The position numbers and the translations under genes were made by a program. From positions 1-64,000 of the forward strand of contig MCFH01000082.1 in assembly GCA_002104945.1 (NCBI GenBank): a stretch of DNA of 64,000 nt. The letters run 5' to 3'. Shown piece after piece: positions 22,511 to 33,400 of the stretch; position 1 is the stretch's first letter; each line of letters starts with the position of its first letter. Source of the stretch: Piromyces finnis. Taxonomy: Eukaryota > Neocallimastigomycota > Neocallimastigomycetes > Neocallimastigales > Neocallimastigaceae. The notes under the pieces are model-generated. The model saw only the letters and a program-made list of their open reading frames with translations. It was not told the origin of the DNA and made no database searches.

Positions 22511-25500
22511 ATGGAAGGACAAATATTTGATAACGCCTCACTAAAAGACGGTTTCGCAGGAGACAGAAAATATCTCAAAGGTTTCTTAGCCAAAATAGAA
22601 CTTGTTTTTCTCCTTTATCCCGAAAGATATCAAGATGAAGAGAGCAAGGTTATCTACCTGATTTCTCGCCTTTATGGAAATGCATTAAATTGGGCCGCTA
22701 CGCTTATTGACAACCATGATCCATGTCTGACCAACTACCAAGCATTCAAGGAAAGACTAAAGGCGTTCTATGGGAACAATGATGCAGTCTACGTAGCCAA
22801 TCAAATGCTACGTACTCTCAAGCAACATCGTTTGGGCGGCATCAGAGGATACATCCTTGAATTTAACAAATACTCTGATGAATCTAACTGGAATGAAGAG
22901 GCTAAGATGGATGCTTTTATCGCTGGGCTCAACCAAGAAGTTGCAATGAAGATATTAGAGATGTTCCCAGGACCAAGAGATTTGTTTTCCCTCCAAACTA
23001 TTGCAGCTAGAATAGACTCCAGACTTGCTACCAGGGGATTATTTTTTGACAAAAATTCTAAGGGACCAAGTTCTAATTCCAGCAATGGCTCCAGAAAGGC
23101 TTCCACAAATCTAAAAGAACATCCCAAGAAGAAAAGATACTTTGGTCCGTTATCCAAGGAAGAAAAAGAAAGAAGAAGTAAGGAAAACTTATGTGTCTAT
23201 TGTGGATCTCCAGGACACCAACTGAAAGATTGTCATAAGAGAAGAAATAAAAACTCAGCATTCGAATCTTTAGTTTCTCTACAAAATAATTCTACCAATT
23301 CCAAGAAAAAGCAACAAGATAGGGTAACCTCAGATTTTAAATTATCGTTTGAACTAGACACAAAAATTCTTATAGACTCCGGTTCTACACTTAATCTAAT
23401 AGATGTCGACTATTGCAACGATCACAATATTCCCTACCACTATGAAGAAGATTTACCCAACGTATTCGGTATTGGTGGTAGCCAAAAACTGTTCGAAGTT
23501 ACTCCACCTCTTAATCTTCGCTACATGGATCACCTATGCCGTACTGTCTTTTACGTTACTGATCTACCTGTATATCCTTGTATTCTAGGTCTACGTTGGC
23601 TTAAGGAACATAATCCAAGTATTGATTTTGAAAATAATAAATTATCTTTTGGTTCTTCATATTGCTTGGATCATTGTATGACTCTCCCTTCGAATGTTCC
23701 CGAATTCCATCAGGAAACTTCTGTTTTTTCTACTGATTGCAATAACTCTTCTTCCGTTTCTTTGCCTATTTTTATTGACAAATCTAAATCTTCTTTTTCA
23801 AATTCTAAGTTATCTCATTCTCGTAATCCCAAAGAAAATCATTCTAAATCTGTCTTAATTAACAATGAATCTGTTAACGATCCTTTATCACAAGAGACTT
23901 GTACTGTCATGGCTTCTAATATATCTCTTTCTAAAGTTGACACTTATTCACCAAAAAACTCTCTTAAAGACTCAAATCCTATTACTAAACTTCCGAAGGA
24001 ATTAGAATCATATAGGGACGTCTTTAGCGAATCTTCTGCTGATCAATTACCACCTCATCGTCCTTATGATTGCCAAATAAACCTAATCGAAAATGCCAAG
24101 CTATTTTATGGACCAATCTACCCACTAACAGACGAAGAAACAAGAGTTTTGAAGGATTATATCGATGAAAACCTCAAAAAGGGTTTCATTAGGAAATCCA
24201 AATCTCCTGCTGGTGCGCCTGTACTTTTCGTCCCTAAAAAGAATGGTGAACTCCGTCTTTGTCAAGATTATAGGGAACTCAATAAAATTACCATTAGAGA
24301 TTCCTATCCTCTACCTCTGATTCAAGATATGCTAGAGCATCTTGGTAAAGCGAAAATCTTCTCAAAATTGGATTTACGATCAGCATATAACTTGGTCCGA
24401 ATCAAAAAGGGTGATGAATATAAAACAGCTTTCACCTGCAAATTCGGCCACTTTGAATACCTGGTAATGCCATTCGGACTGAAAAACGCCCCGGCTGTTT
24501 TTCAGCATTTTATCAATGATGTTCTGGAAAATATTCTAGGGATTTTTGTTTATTCATATATTGACGATTTAATTATTTTTTCTGAAAACCATAAATCCCA
24601 CATTAAGCACGTTATCGAAGTCCTGGATCGCTTAAGAAATGCTGGTCTTTATGCTAAGCTTGAAAAGTGTGAATTCTTTGTTTCCTCTATTGATTTCCTT
24701 GGTCATCGTATATCCTCTGAAGGTATACATATGGACCCCAATAAAGTTTCTGCTATTATTAATTGGCCAGTTCCGTCCAGTGTCAAGGAAGTTCAATCTT
24801 TTATTGGCCTAGCCAACTACTATCGTCGGTTTATTCCTAATTTTGCCAAAGTTGCACAACCCCTTCACAGACTACTTCATAAAAACGTTAAATTTGATTT
24901 TTCCTCTGAAGCTCTTGATGCATTTAATACCATTAAATCATTAATTTCATCTGCTCCCATCCTGTCTCATCCAAATCGTGATCTTCCCTTTATTGTTGAA
25001 ACCGACTCTAGCAACTTTGCTATAGGAGCAGTTCTGTCTCAAAAATCTCCTGATGATAAAATGATCCATCCTGTCGCTTTCTATTCAAGATCTCTTACTT
25101 CCGCTGAAAGAAACTATCCTATATACGATAAAGAACTTTTAGCTATTGTTAATGCTCTTGAAACTTGGCGACATTTTCTCAAAGGTGCTTTAACCCCGTT
25201 TACTATTTATTCTGATCATCGAAACTTACTATATCAAAAGAAACCGGAAAAAATGTCACAACGTCTCGTTCGTTGGGCCCTTTTCCTTTCCGAATTTAAC
25301 TTTAAAATTCTCTACCGCTCTGGTTCATCAAATGGTAAACCTGATGCGCTTTCACGAAGACCTGATTATATAGATTCCTCTCTTCCTTCTGATGCTCCTT
25401 TTTCGGTTTTACGCCCTGAGAATTTCTGCGCTTTGATTTGTTCCATTTCTTCTCTTAATGATGAAATATTATCTGAATATGTGAACGACTCTTTTTACAT

Positions 25501-26875
25501 TGACATTTGCAATTTTCTTGAAAATAAGAATCTCCCAGCTCCACATCCACAAAGTAATAAATTCTCTCTTAGTAATAGTTTTCTTCTTTTTGATAATAGA
25601 ATCTATGTCCCTTTAAAATGCCGTCCCTCCGTTTTGAAACTCTGTCATGATTCCCCCTCTGCCGGTCATTTTGGTATCCGCAAAACTATTTCTTTGATCT
25701 CTCGTGACTTTTGGTGGCCATCCATTTCTATTGATGTTAAGAATTATATCCGATCTTGTGAGATTTGTTGCCGCTCCAAGCCTTCTCGTCATAAACCATA
25801 TGGTTTACTTCAACCCCTTGAGATTAGTGACCATCCTTGGGCTTCTATTTCTATGGATTTCATTACTGACCTCCCTCCTTCTGATGGATTTAACACTATT
25901 CTTGTTGTAGTTGACCGCCTTACTAAAATGTGCCACCTCATTCCCTTTAAAGGTATTCCTTCTGCTTCTGATACTGCTTTTGCTTTTTTGAATTATATTT
26001 TCAAAATTCACGGTCTCCCCTCTGAAATTATTTCCGATAGAGGCGCGCAATTCACTTCGAAATTTTGGAAATCTATTTGCCAATCTTTGGACGTCAATGT
26101 TAAATATTCTTCACCATATCATCATCAATCCAATGGCCAAACGGAGAGGGTAAACTCCGTTGTTGAACAATATTTAAGATGCTTTTCTAATTATAAAGGA
26201 ACAAATTGGATCAATTTTCTTCCATTGGCAGAATTCAGTTACAATAATGCTGTTCAAGACTCAACAAAATTCTCACCATTCTTCCTAAATTATGGTTATC
26301 ACCCAAAATACTCTCCGGTAATTCCTGACCAAACGAATGTTCCAAGAGCTGAAGAATTTACAAGAGACTTTGAAGACCTAATGGAGAAACTAAAAGAAAA
26401 CTTAAAGAAGGCCATCCAAGTTCAAAAGAAATACGCCGACAAGTATAGACAAGAACCTCCGACATTCAAGACTGGTGACAAAGTATGGTTGGATAGCTCC
26501 TTGATAATTCATAAAGGAAATAAAAAATTTAATCCTAGGAAACTTGGCCCGTTTAGGATAATTAGTAAAATCTCTAATCTCACTTATAAATTAGAATTAC
26601 CAAAATCGCTGAAGATTTACCCAATTGTTCATGTTTCAAACCTAGAACCGTATTATGAAGATAGTTTTGGAAGAATCAAAGATCCACCTCCACCTATAAT
26701 AGTAAATGAAGAAGAAGAATACGAAGTAGAAGAAATACTTGATAAAAGAAAGCATTATGGGAAGATTCAATATCTAATAAAATGGAAAGGTTATCCGCTT
26801 TCAGAAGCATCTTGGGAACCTGAAAGTAATTTAAACTGCGATGAACTAATTAAAAACTTTAATAATTCACATTAG
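22511..26875 (+). CDS. Gag-pol polyprotein of Ty3-type element C with chromodomain
   Basis: One frame of 1454 codons holds the whole retrotransposon polyprotein. Gag is about residues 1-220 and the CCHC knuckle (CVYCGSPGHQLKDC) 228-241. The aspartic protease has its catalytic DSG at 289-291. The reverse transcriptase has YIDD with its aspartates at 685-686. RNase H begins near 832 (ETDSSNFAIGA). The integrase has an HHCC zinc domain near 1035-1085 and a DD35E triad at D1116, D1176 and E1212. The integrase C-terminal domain is followed by a chromodomain near 1403-1450 (Y, W, W aromatic positions present). All catalytic residues I can check are intact, so it is a candidate functional copy. Gag and pol in one ORF without frameshift is the Tf1 layout. 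Start ATG 22511 aligns with the gag start of element B. Confidence 0.97.
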   Translation: MEGQIFDNASLKDGFAGDRKYLKGFLAKIELVFLLYPERYQDEESKVIYLISRLYGNALNWAATLIDNHDPCLTNYQAFKERLKAFYGNNDAVYVANQMLRTLKQHRLGGIRGYILEFNKYSDESNWNEEAKMDAFIAGLNQEVAMKILEMFPGPRDLFSLQTIAARIDSRLATRGLFFDKNSKGPSSNSSNGSRKASTNLKEHPKKKRYFGPLSKEEKERRSKENLCVYCGSPGHQLKDCHKRRNKNSAFESLVSLQNNSTNSKKKQQDRVTSDFKLSFELDTKILIDSGSTLNLIDVDYCNDHNIPYHYEEDLPNVFGIGGSQKLFEVTPPLNLRYMDHLCRTVFYVTDLPVYPCILGLRWLKEHNPSIDFENNKLSFGSSYCLDHCMTLPSNVPEFHQETSVFSTDCNNSSSVSLPIFIDKSKSSFSNSKLSHSRNPKENHSKSVLINNESVNDPLSQETCTVMASNISLSKVDTYSPKNSLKDSNPITKLPKELESYRDVFSESSADQLPPHRPYDCQINLIENAKLFYGPIYPLTDEETRVLKDYIDENLKKGFIRKSKSPAGAPVLFVPKKNGELRLCQDYRELNKITIRDSYPLPLIQDMLEHLGKAKIFSKLDLRSAYNLVRIKKGDEYKTAFTCKFGHFEYLVMPFGLKNAPAVFQHFINDVLENILGIFVYSYIDDLIIFSENHKSHIKHVIEVLDRLRNAGLYAKLEKCEFFVSSIDFLGHRISSEGIHMDPNKVSAIINWPVPSSVKEVQSFIGLANYYRRFIPNFAKVAQPLHRLLHKNVKFDFSSEALDAFNTIKSLISSAPILSHPNRDLPFIVETDSSNFAIGAVLSQKSPDDKMIHPVAFYSRSLTSAERNYPIYDKELLAIVNALETWRHFLKGALTPFTIYSDHRNLLYQKKPEKMSQRLVRWALFLSEFNFKILYRSGSSNGKPDALSRRPDYIDSSLPSDAPFSVLRPENFCALICSISSLNDEILSEYVNDSFYIDICNFLENKNLPAPHPQSNKFSLSNSFLLFDNRIYVPLKCRPSVLKLCHDSPSAGHFGIRKTISLISRDFWWPSISIDVKNYIRSCEICCRSKPSRHKPYGLLQPLEISDHPWASISMDFITDLPPSDGFNTILVVVDRLTKMCHLIPFKGIPSASDTAFAFLNYIFKIHGLPSEIISDRGAQFTSKFWKSICQSLDVNVKYSSPYHHQSNGQTERVNSVVEQYLRCFSNYKGTNWINFLPLAEFSYNNAVQDSTKFSPFFLNYGYHPKYSPVIPDQTNVPRAEEFTRDFEDLMEKLKENLKKAIQVQKKYADKYRQEPPTFKTGDKVWLDSSLIIHKGNKKFNPRKLGPFRIISKISNLTYKLELPKSLKIYPIVHVSNLEPYYEDSFGRIKDPPPPIIVNEEEEYEVEEILDKRKHYGKIQYLIKWKGYPLSEASWEPESNLNCDELIKNFNNSH

Positions 26876-26884
26876 TAATAGTTA

Positions 26885-26918
<34 letters not shown>

Positions 26919-26990
26919 TTTAGTAATTGATAAGAGAAAAAGAGAATAGAAAATAAAAAATGAAAAAATATATTTATAATTTAATATTCA

Positions 26991-27029
<39 letters not shown>

Positions 27030-27123
27030 AAATGTATTCACTCGTTTCAATTATTTCTCTTATAATAAAGTAACAAATAAATTTAGTTGATTCGTCTGGT
27101 ATCCGAATCCTGGAGGAGGACCA
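26876..27123 (+). other. 3' untranslated region and polypurine tract of element C
   Basis: It contains two poly(A) runs of about 24-26 nt (26893-26918 and 27000-27024). It ends with the purine tract GGAGGAGGACCA (27112-27123) directly before the 3' LTR. Confidence 0.75.
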
Positions 27124-27531
27124 TGTAACGAATCATAGAAATTAGTAACCTGTCTTAGCGGTTAGTAACTAAGACCTTGGTTTGAACTACTCGAGTTCGA
27201 AACCTCATTAATATCTTTTTTTAATTATTAAAATATTTTATAACGAAATTTTACCAAAGAAGATAATTTCTGATTGGCTTAAAAAATTAAGTTGTAAAAT
27301 TTTTATAAATTTACTTTTAAAAATTTTTATATAAATACGAGTGAAATTTCTCAAAAAATTATTTTTAATTCGAGTTTTTATTAACAAAAAAATTTTATAA
27401 TAAAAATAAAATTATTAAACACTAACCTGTTATAATTTTGTTAAGTGTTCAATAATAAAATTTTTATTTGCTTTTATTATTTTCCTTTTTATATATTTGT
27501 GTTTTTATTTATTGAACATTAGTTCTTTATA
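27124..27531 (+). repeat. 3' LTR of element C
   Basis: 408 bp starting TGTAACGAATC and ending TTCTTTATA. It has the tRNA-like module at 27149-27213, a TATA motif near 27328, and self-primer copy GAGTTTTTATT at 27372-27382. It carries no LTR2. Confidence 0.93.
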
Positions 27532-27709
27532 TTAGGAAAAATATAAATAGAAGATATTTTTCATCAATTTATCGATGTAATTGTTATTAATAAATTTCTA
27601 CTATAATAAAAGATATTTTTAATAAAACAATTTTTATTTTTTATTTTAAATTTTGTGTTATTGTAATAGAATAGATATCCTAATCTATTCTTCTAGTTTC
27701 AATATTACA

Positions 27710-28139
27710 ATAATCTTAAAGAAAAAAAAAAACCAATTTCTCAATCACAAAAAATTCTTATTGTGTTACGTGAAACAAAGTTATTCATCACTTAGTGTAA
27801 CACATAAAATTTATAATAAATAAAGTTCAAAAAATTAATGAAAATCTCTTAAAAGATTTTCATAAAGATTTACATTAAAATTTTTGTCATTTAATATTGT
27901 GAAATTAAATTATTATATTTAAGATTCTTAAGGATAGTTTTATATTGAATAGCAATATAAATAAATTAGTTAGATATATTATAATGTAATCGCAAAAAAT
28001 ATAAATAGTTCGAAATTTCATGTAAGTTTAAATAGTTGTAATTATTATTGACTATTAAGTAGTTAATAACATTTTAATAAAATAATAGAACCATAAAGTA
28101 AACAAAAAAAAAAAAAGAAAAGTATATTAAAAATTTAGT
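27710..28139. other. Possible leader of an LTR1-family element
   Basis: It follows the LTR1 end directly. ATAATCTTAAAGAAAAAAAAAACC resembles the PBS-leader junctions of elements A and B. No coding frame was found before the minus-strand pol relic begins near 28140. Confidence 0.4.
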
Positions 28140-30341
28140 ATTATAGGAGTTTTGTTTAATCTAGTGTTTTTCAAAACTTTACAATGAGGAGGTAACACTT
28201 CACAATTTTTTTCATTATAAACATAACTAAATTCTAAATAATGGGTTGGTACGGTGACCAATTTATCTTTATTAATATCTTTTTCATTATTATTATTACT
28301 ACATGATTCATTATCATTATTACATGTTTCATTAATTTTTTGTTATTAAAACTATCTTCATCATTAATGGTACTAACAAAGCAGCTTTTAGCATATTCTT
28401 TTTCTTCATGGTTTGGGACAGAGGGATCTACTTTATGCTTATTTGTTAAGCCTCGGTCGAGAACATCATGATCTAGTTGATCATTATTTGACTTCTTTCT
28501 TGGTTTTTTTCTTTTTCCTTTATTACAGTTTCTGGCACAATAACCAGAACTAAAAGCAATTTTCTTAGAATCGTAGAAAGAATTTGGATTATACTTCTTA
28601 ATCTATGATAAACCAAGGATAACATAAACACCTTAGACTTGTAATCCATAAAGTTGAATTACTTCCATGTGATTTTTGCATAGGAGCATGCACTTCTCAG
28701 TCCTTTCCCAAACACTTACAACTCCATCACTAACACAAGATACACGGAATGGTTCTACTTTTTCCAATTTGATTCCAAGGTCTTCAGCAAGACTTGGATT
28801 AATATAATTCAATTCAGATCCAGAGTCAATTAATGTAAAAATATCAAACGCCACAGATTGATATCTTTAATGTAACTTAAGCCATAAATATCATTGTTTA
28901 AGTTACACGAATTATATTACAGAAAAAGAAAATGGGACATAATTTATTTATTAATAATTAAAGTTTAAAACAAAATAAATTATTAGTTTATTCTTAATGT
29001 TTAGTTTAATAAATAAATTAAAATTCTCAATTCAAACCCCTAGTTTTAGTATTGTTTTTTTTATAGAAATAGATAAATAGTATATAAATAATAAATAATT
29101 AATATATCAATAATACATGGGCACATATTCAAATTGAATAGTACTTAATTTGAATTGCCAATTGTATTTTACTAAAAATAGTTATAGTTTAAATATTTAA
29201 TAATTAAGATTTTAGTGTAGATTTTAAATAATAATATATAAGAAATAAATAGTTATAATATAATATAAATGTATTTAGGAAAAATATAAATAGAAGATAT
29301 TTTTCATCATTTTATCGATGTAATTGTTATTAATATAATTTCTATTATAATAAAAGATATTTTTTTAACAAAACAATTTTATATAAATCTTTAGTGTTAT
29401 TGTAATAGAATAGATATCCTAATCTATTCTTTTGTGTCGACTTTACAATTAAAACCTTAATTTTGACTTCTGGGACTTCATTGGTACTCACATGAAAATC
29501 AACAAGGTTTAAATTACTTTTCACTCCTTTGACTCCATCTTTGTAAATTTTTAGATTAACAATTTTTGGAGTCCTTTATTTAACTATTCTTAATATTTTC
29601 TGGGCTTTACTCTATTAGGACAATTAAATTTTAAATGTCCCGGTTGTTTACAAAGAAAACATAACCCTTTTTTCTTTTCTTCTTCAAAGTTATCTATGTT
29701 TTCATTGTAATTTTTACTTAATTCTTGGATATTAACATACCTTTTACGTTTATTTTCTCTACTAATTCTAAATACATCCACATCCATAGGATCATCAGCC
29801 CTTCTACTATTAAAATAAAATTCACTAAGCGAATTCCTTTTCATCATATCTTCAACTAAAATAGTTGAAGAAATCAATTGTTCAATTGAAGTTGGGTTTG
29901 ATTCAATGAAAGCCAACTTCTCCCTAAGTGGTGGTAGTAAACCTTTCAGAAACATGTAGATTTTTGCGCTATCATTAAAGCTTGAATTTTGGCTAATACG
30001 TTGAAAATCAGTAATGTAATCTAATACCTGACCAAGTTTCCTTTGGCGAAGATTATCTAATTTACCGTTAGCTACAACGGTATCATATCTATAACTGCCA
30101 AAATTAGCCTTCAACCTATCTACAAATTCATCATAATGGTTTTAAACCCCACTATTATTTTTCATCAACACTGAAGCCCATTCCAAAGGTTTACCAGAGA
30201 AGTATGATATAACAAAGTCGGCCTTGACTAGATCTGTATTATATAGTGTCGATCGAGTACTAAATACCAATTCAACTCTGATTAAAAATCCATCCAATTC
30301 TCTTTGTTTACCAGAAAATATCGGTGGAGCATTAATAATGT
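28140..30341 (-). pseudogene. Minus-strand Ty3 gag-protease relic, split by a solo LTR1
   Basis: Reading leftward from 30341: gag (PPIFSGKQRELDGFLIRVEL, then the 174-codon frame 30114-29590), CCHC knuckle (CFLCKQPGHLKFNC, about 29655), and a linker to 29448. Then come the LTR1, the protease (LIDSGSELNYINPSLAEDLG, from 28833), a flap-to-core segment ending VILGLS with a TAG in place of the expected tryptophan near 28606, and a linker with GYCARNC. The relic stops near 28140, before the reverse transcriptase. It also has a frame break near 30120. It is a different family from element C, with low gag similarity. Confidence 0.85.
28834..29447 (+). repeat. Solo LTR1 in the minus-strand Ty3 relic
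   Basis: 614 bp, TGTAAAAATATC...GACTTTACA. The TSD ATTAA is at 28829-28833 and 29448-29452. It splits the protease domain of its host a few codons before the catalytic DSG. Confidence 0.95.
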
Positions 30342-30403
30342 TGTAATGCTGACACAGAAAGAATAGATTAGAATATCTATTCTATTACAATAACACAAAA
30401 TTT
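30342..30403 (-). repeat. LTR1 terminal fragment
   Basis: The plus strand begins TGTAATGCTGACACAG, then GAATAGATTAGAATATC and ATTACAATAACACAAAA. It breaks off where a Ty1/copia-like scrap starts. It lies inside the gag region of the minus-strand relic. Confidence 0.75.
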
Positions 30404-30463
30404 AAGTGGAATATATATCAGCTTGATATTAAAGCTGCCTACCTCAATGCTCTTTTCTTATTA
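30404..30463 (+). pseudogene. Ty1/copia reverse transcriptase scrap
   Basis: About 20 codons read KWNIYQLDIKAAYLNALF. This is the signature of the copia RT core (QLDIKxAYLN), which carries the first catalytic aspartate. Both sides diverge at once. It is the only trace of a copia element in the window. Confidence 0.65.
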
Positions 30464-33400
30464 ATTATTAAAGCTCTCCTTTCTCATTATTAATTATTTT
30501 TATATGGATATTTTTATATTATAAAATTCCTATAATATAATTGAATATCAATTATATAATGTAATGTATTCATAATATATGAATAATAATTAAATAGGAT
30601 ATAATATAATATATTTTACATTTTATATGAAATATTACTATATAAGGAAAGTTAATGTAATACAAATAAGTATTACAATAAAATTAATACTTTATAATTC
30701 AAAATGTTTTGATTAGATTATTCAAGCATTGGAAAAATATATATAAAAAATAAATTTGAAAAAAAAGAAATATATTTTTTTTTCTTTGTGTTTTTATTAC
30801 TATATTAATATAAAAAATAAAATAAAACAAAGAAATACATTTTTAAAGAAAATATATTTACTTAATTATTTAGTGTTTACATGTTGGATAAATAAAGTTC
30901 CTTAAGTTAATACAATATTAAATAAGAACATTGCAATTAAATATTAAAATATTTTTTAAAAGTTGTGATGGATGAGAAATATGAAAGTCTTATGAACTTT
31001 AAGAACATTTTAGAATCTTTAGAATTTTTAAACTTTTATGAACCTCTTTGGAATAAGAATAAATTTTTTTCAATCTTTGTAAAACTTGAAGAATTAAATT
31101 TTTTTTGGTAGATTAAAAATTTATTGTATATTTAAAATTTTAATATTAACACAAAATTTATTTTCCTTTGGACTCTTTTGGATACCTTTAGATACTAATT
31201 AAAAGATAAAAATATGACTTTTATCTTTTATAATACATTTTTTCATTTATATTATTAGGTTATATATATAGAAAATAATAAAAATATTTAGATATATAAA
31301 AAATTTATTTTTATATTGACTATATTGTTTTATTATATTTATGTATATAAAAAATTAAAAAGTAATAAAAAAAAAAAGCAAAAACATAGCTGAATTTTTG
31401 TCATGTTGGAGACAACTCAAGAACTTTTATTAACAGAATTATTTGATTGTTTGCTATTATCATTGTTTTTTGAAGGAAAATAAATTATTCTTAGCTTGAG
31501 AAGAACATGTAAAATGATTAATATGCTTTTGAGTCTAATATAATATTTAACTTGTTTATCAATATTAAATATTAATATGATTATAATCTCAAATAAATTA
31601 TGAAAAAATTCTGGAATACTAAACAACATATCAAAATTTTAATTTTTTCTTTTAGAGAAATAAAAGAAAGCTAACTTTATTATTTATATTTATGATATAA
31701 ATAATAATCTTTTTTTAAAAAATAGTATTATAAAGATTGAAATTTTTTGCATTTGATATATCAATTTTTTATATATAATTATAAATTAATAATCATAATA
31801 TTCTTTTATATTTATTTTACCAATGAAATTTATTTCATTGTTAAATTTATCTTATTTTATAAATAATTTATACCAATATTTATGTTTATTTATGTTTGAA
31901 AGCATTAATATTACTTTCATAGTCAAAATTTTGACAAATATCAAAAATAAAATAAAAATTTTCAAGTATTTTAAAAATATTATCTATTTCAATTAAATAT
32001 GAATTATAAAATTATTAAAATATAAGCATTCATTTAAATTTGTGTTTTTATGCGTTTATTTCTTTCTTCTTCTTCATTAATATATTCAGAATTATTTATA
32101 AGTAAAATAATAGCTATATTCTTTTATCTTATTTTCATAATAAAAATAAAATGAAAACTGTAGTAGGTTCAGATATAATGGATAAAAATTATATTTATAC
32201 TAAATAAATATAAAACTATAGTAAAGAAAAAGCAAAAATGAAAAAATATTAACTATCATTATTATTATTATTACCATTATCGGTACCATTATATTGAATA
32301 AAAATATAAAAAATAATATAAATATAAAAATATTATAACCATGTAATGTTTAAAATTGTAATATTAAAATATATAAAATATATTTCATTTTCATTTTTTA
32401 TAAAAATTTAATTTATTATATTTTATATATTAAGTTTAAATAAATAATTTGAATATATTATCAAAGAAAATAAAAAAAAAATTTTAAATAATTTTTTGGC
32501 TAATTTTTATGAGAAAAATATTTCAATGGTGAATAAAAGGAAAAAAAATAAATTTTGTAAAATTTAAAATTGAAAAAATAAAAACATATCCTTAATTATT
32601 TACTACTATACCAATTATTCTTTAAAAATCTGCTTTCAATATTAATATATTAAGTATATGAGTAATAATAAATTTGTGTGTGATATATGGTTATATGATA
32701 GATAATAATTTATCTTTATTATAATGGGTTAGGTTGTAAAAGAAAAAAAACATATATTTTTAAAATTATATTTTTATTAACTTAATTAAAGTACTATTAC
32801 ACATACATATTGAAGATTATTTATATTTTATTATATTGTTTTTATTATTAATTTCCTATAATATGTATAATTGAACTATTAGAAATCTTTTATTGTAAAA
32901 TATCTTCATATATATATTTAATTTCTATTTTCAAATCATTTTAAAATTGTTATACTAAAATTAAAAGTATTAATATTAACAATTAACAAATTACAGCTCT
33001 TTTCTTTCATTTGAAATACTATTATAATTAAACATTAATAATTCATTTTTAATTATTTTTTAGAATTTTATTATTTCTTTTTAAATATAATTTTAAAAGT
33101 TTAAATATTTCATTAAAAAAGTTTGATTGAAAATTTTCTATTTTAATATTTGAATATTGAAACTAAAAACTTTCTTTAATTATTAACCCTAATAATTTTT
33201 AATATAATAATATGTATATATATACATTAAAAAAGGTATATTAATATATAAGATACATTAATATTTATAAGTAATTAAAAATCCAATACCATAAAAATAC
33301 GAATAAACATTAATAAACTATATTAAAAAAATAATTAAGCAAATAATTTATTAATGATTGTATAAAAGAATGAATACAATATTGTTGGAGGTATTTTGTA

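Larger units (their letters stand above)
20904..27531 (+). mobile_element. Ty3-type retrotransposon C (structurally complete chromovirus)
   Basis: Two 408-bp LTRs (5' copy counted without the nested LTR2) flank a roughly 700-bp leader and one uninterrupted gag-pol ORF. The exact TSD TTAGG is at 20899-20903 and 27532-27536. By eye the LTRs differ at about four positions, which implies recent insertion. The terminal CA of the 3' LTR has become TA. A single-ORF layout, a chromodomain and a self-complementary PBS together resemble the Tf1/sushi group. It may encode active protein. Integration of new copies may be affected by the LTR2 in its 5' LTR. Confidence 0.93.
20474..27709 (+). repeat. LTR1 copy split by element C (20474-20903 and 27537-27709)
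   Basis: The left part starts TGTAAAGATATC at 20474, preceded by candidate TSD ATTTC. It reaches ATGTATTTAGG at 20903 and resumes at 27537 after a second copy of TTAGG. The right end is degenerate (ends near 27709 in AATATTACA). The bases after it (ATAATCTTAAAG) resemble the PBS/leader starts of A and B, so this may be a 5' LTR rather than a solo LTR. Confidence 0.8.

Noticed and set aside
22801-23157. Antisense frames inside the element C gag-pol (for example 22801-23157 and 25805-26083 minus).
   Set aside because: Shadows of a long, well-supported plus-strand ORF.
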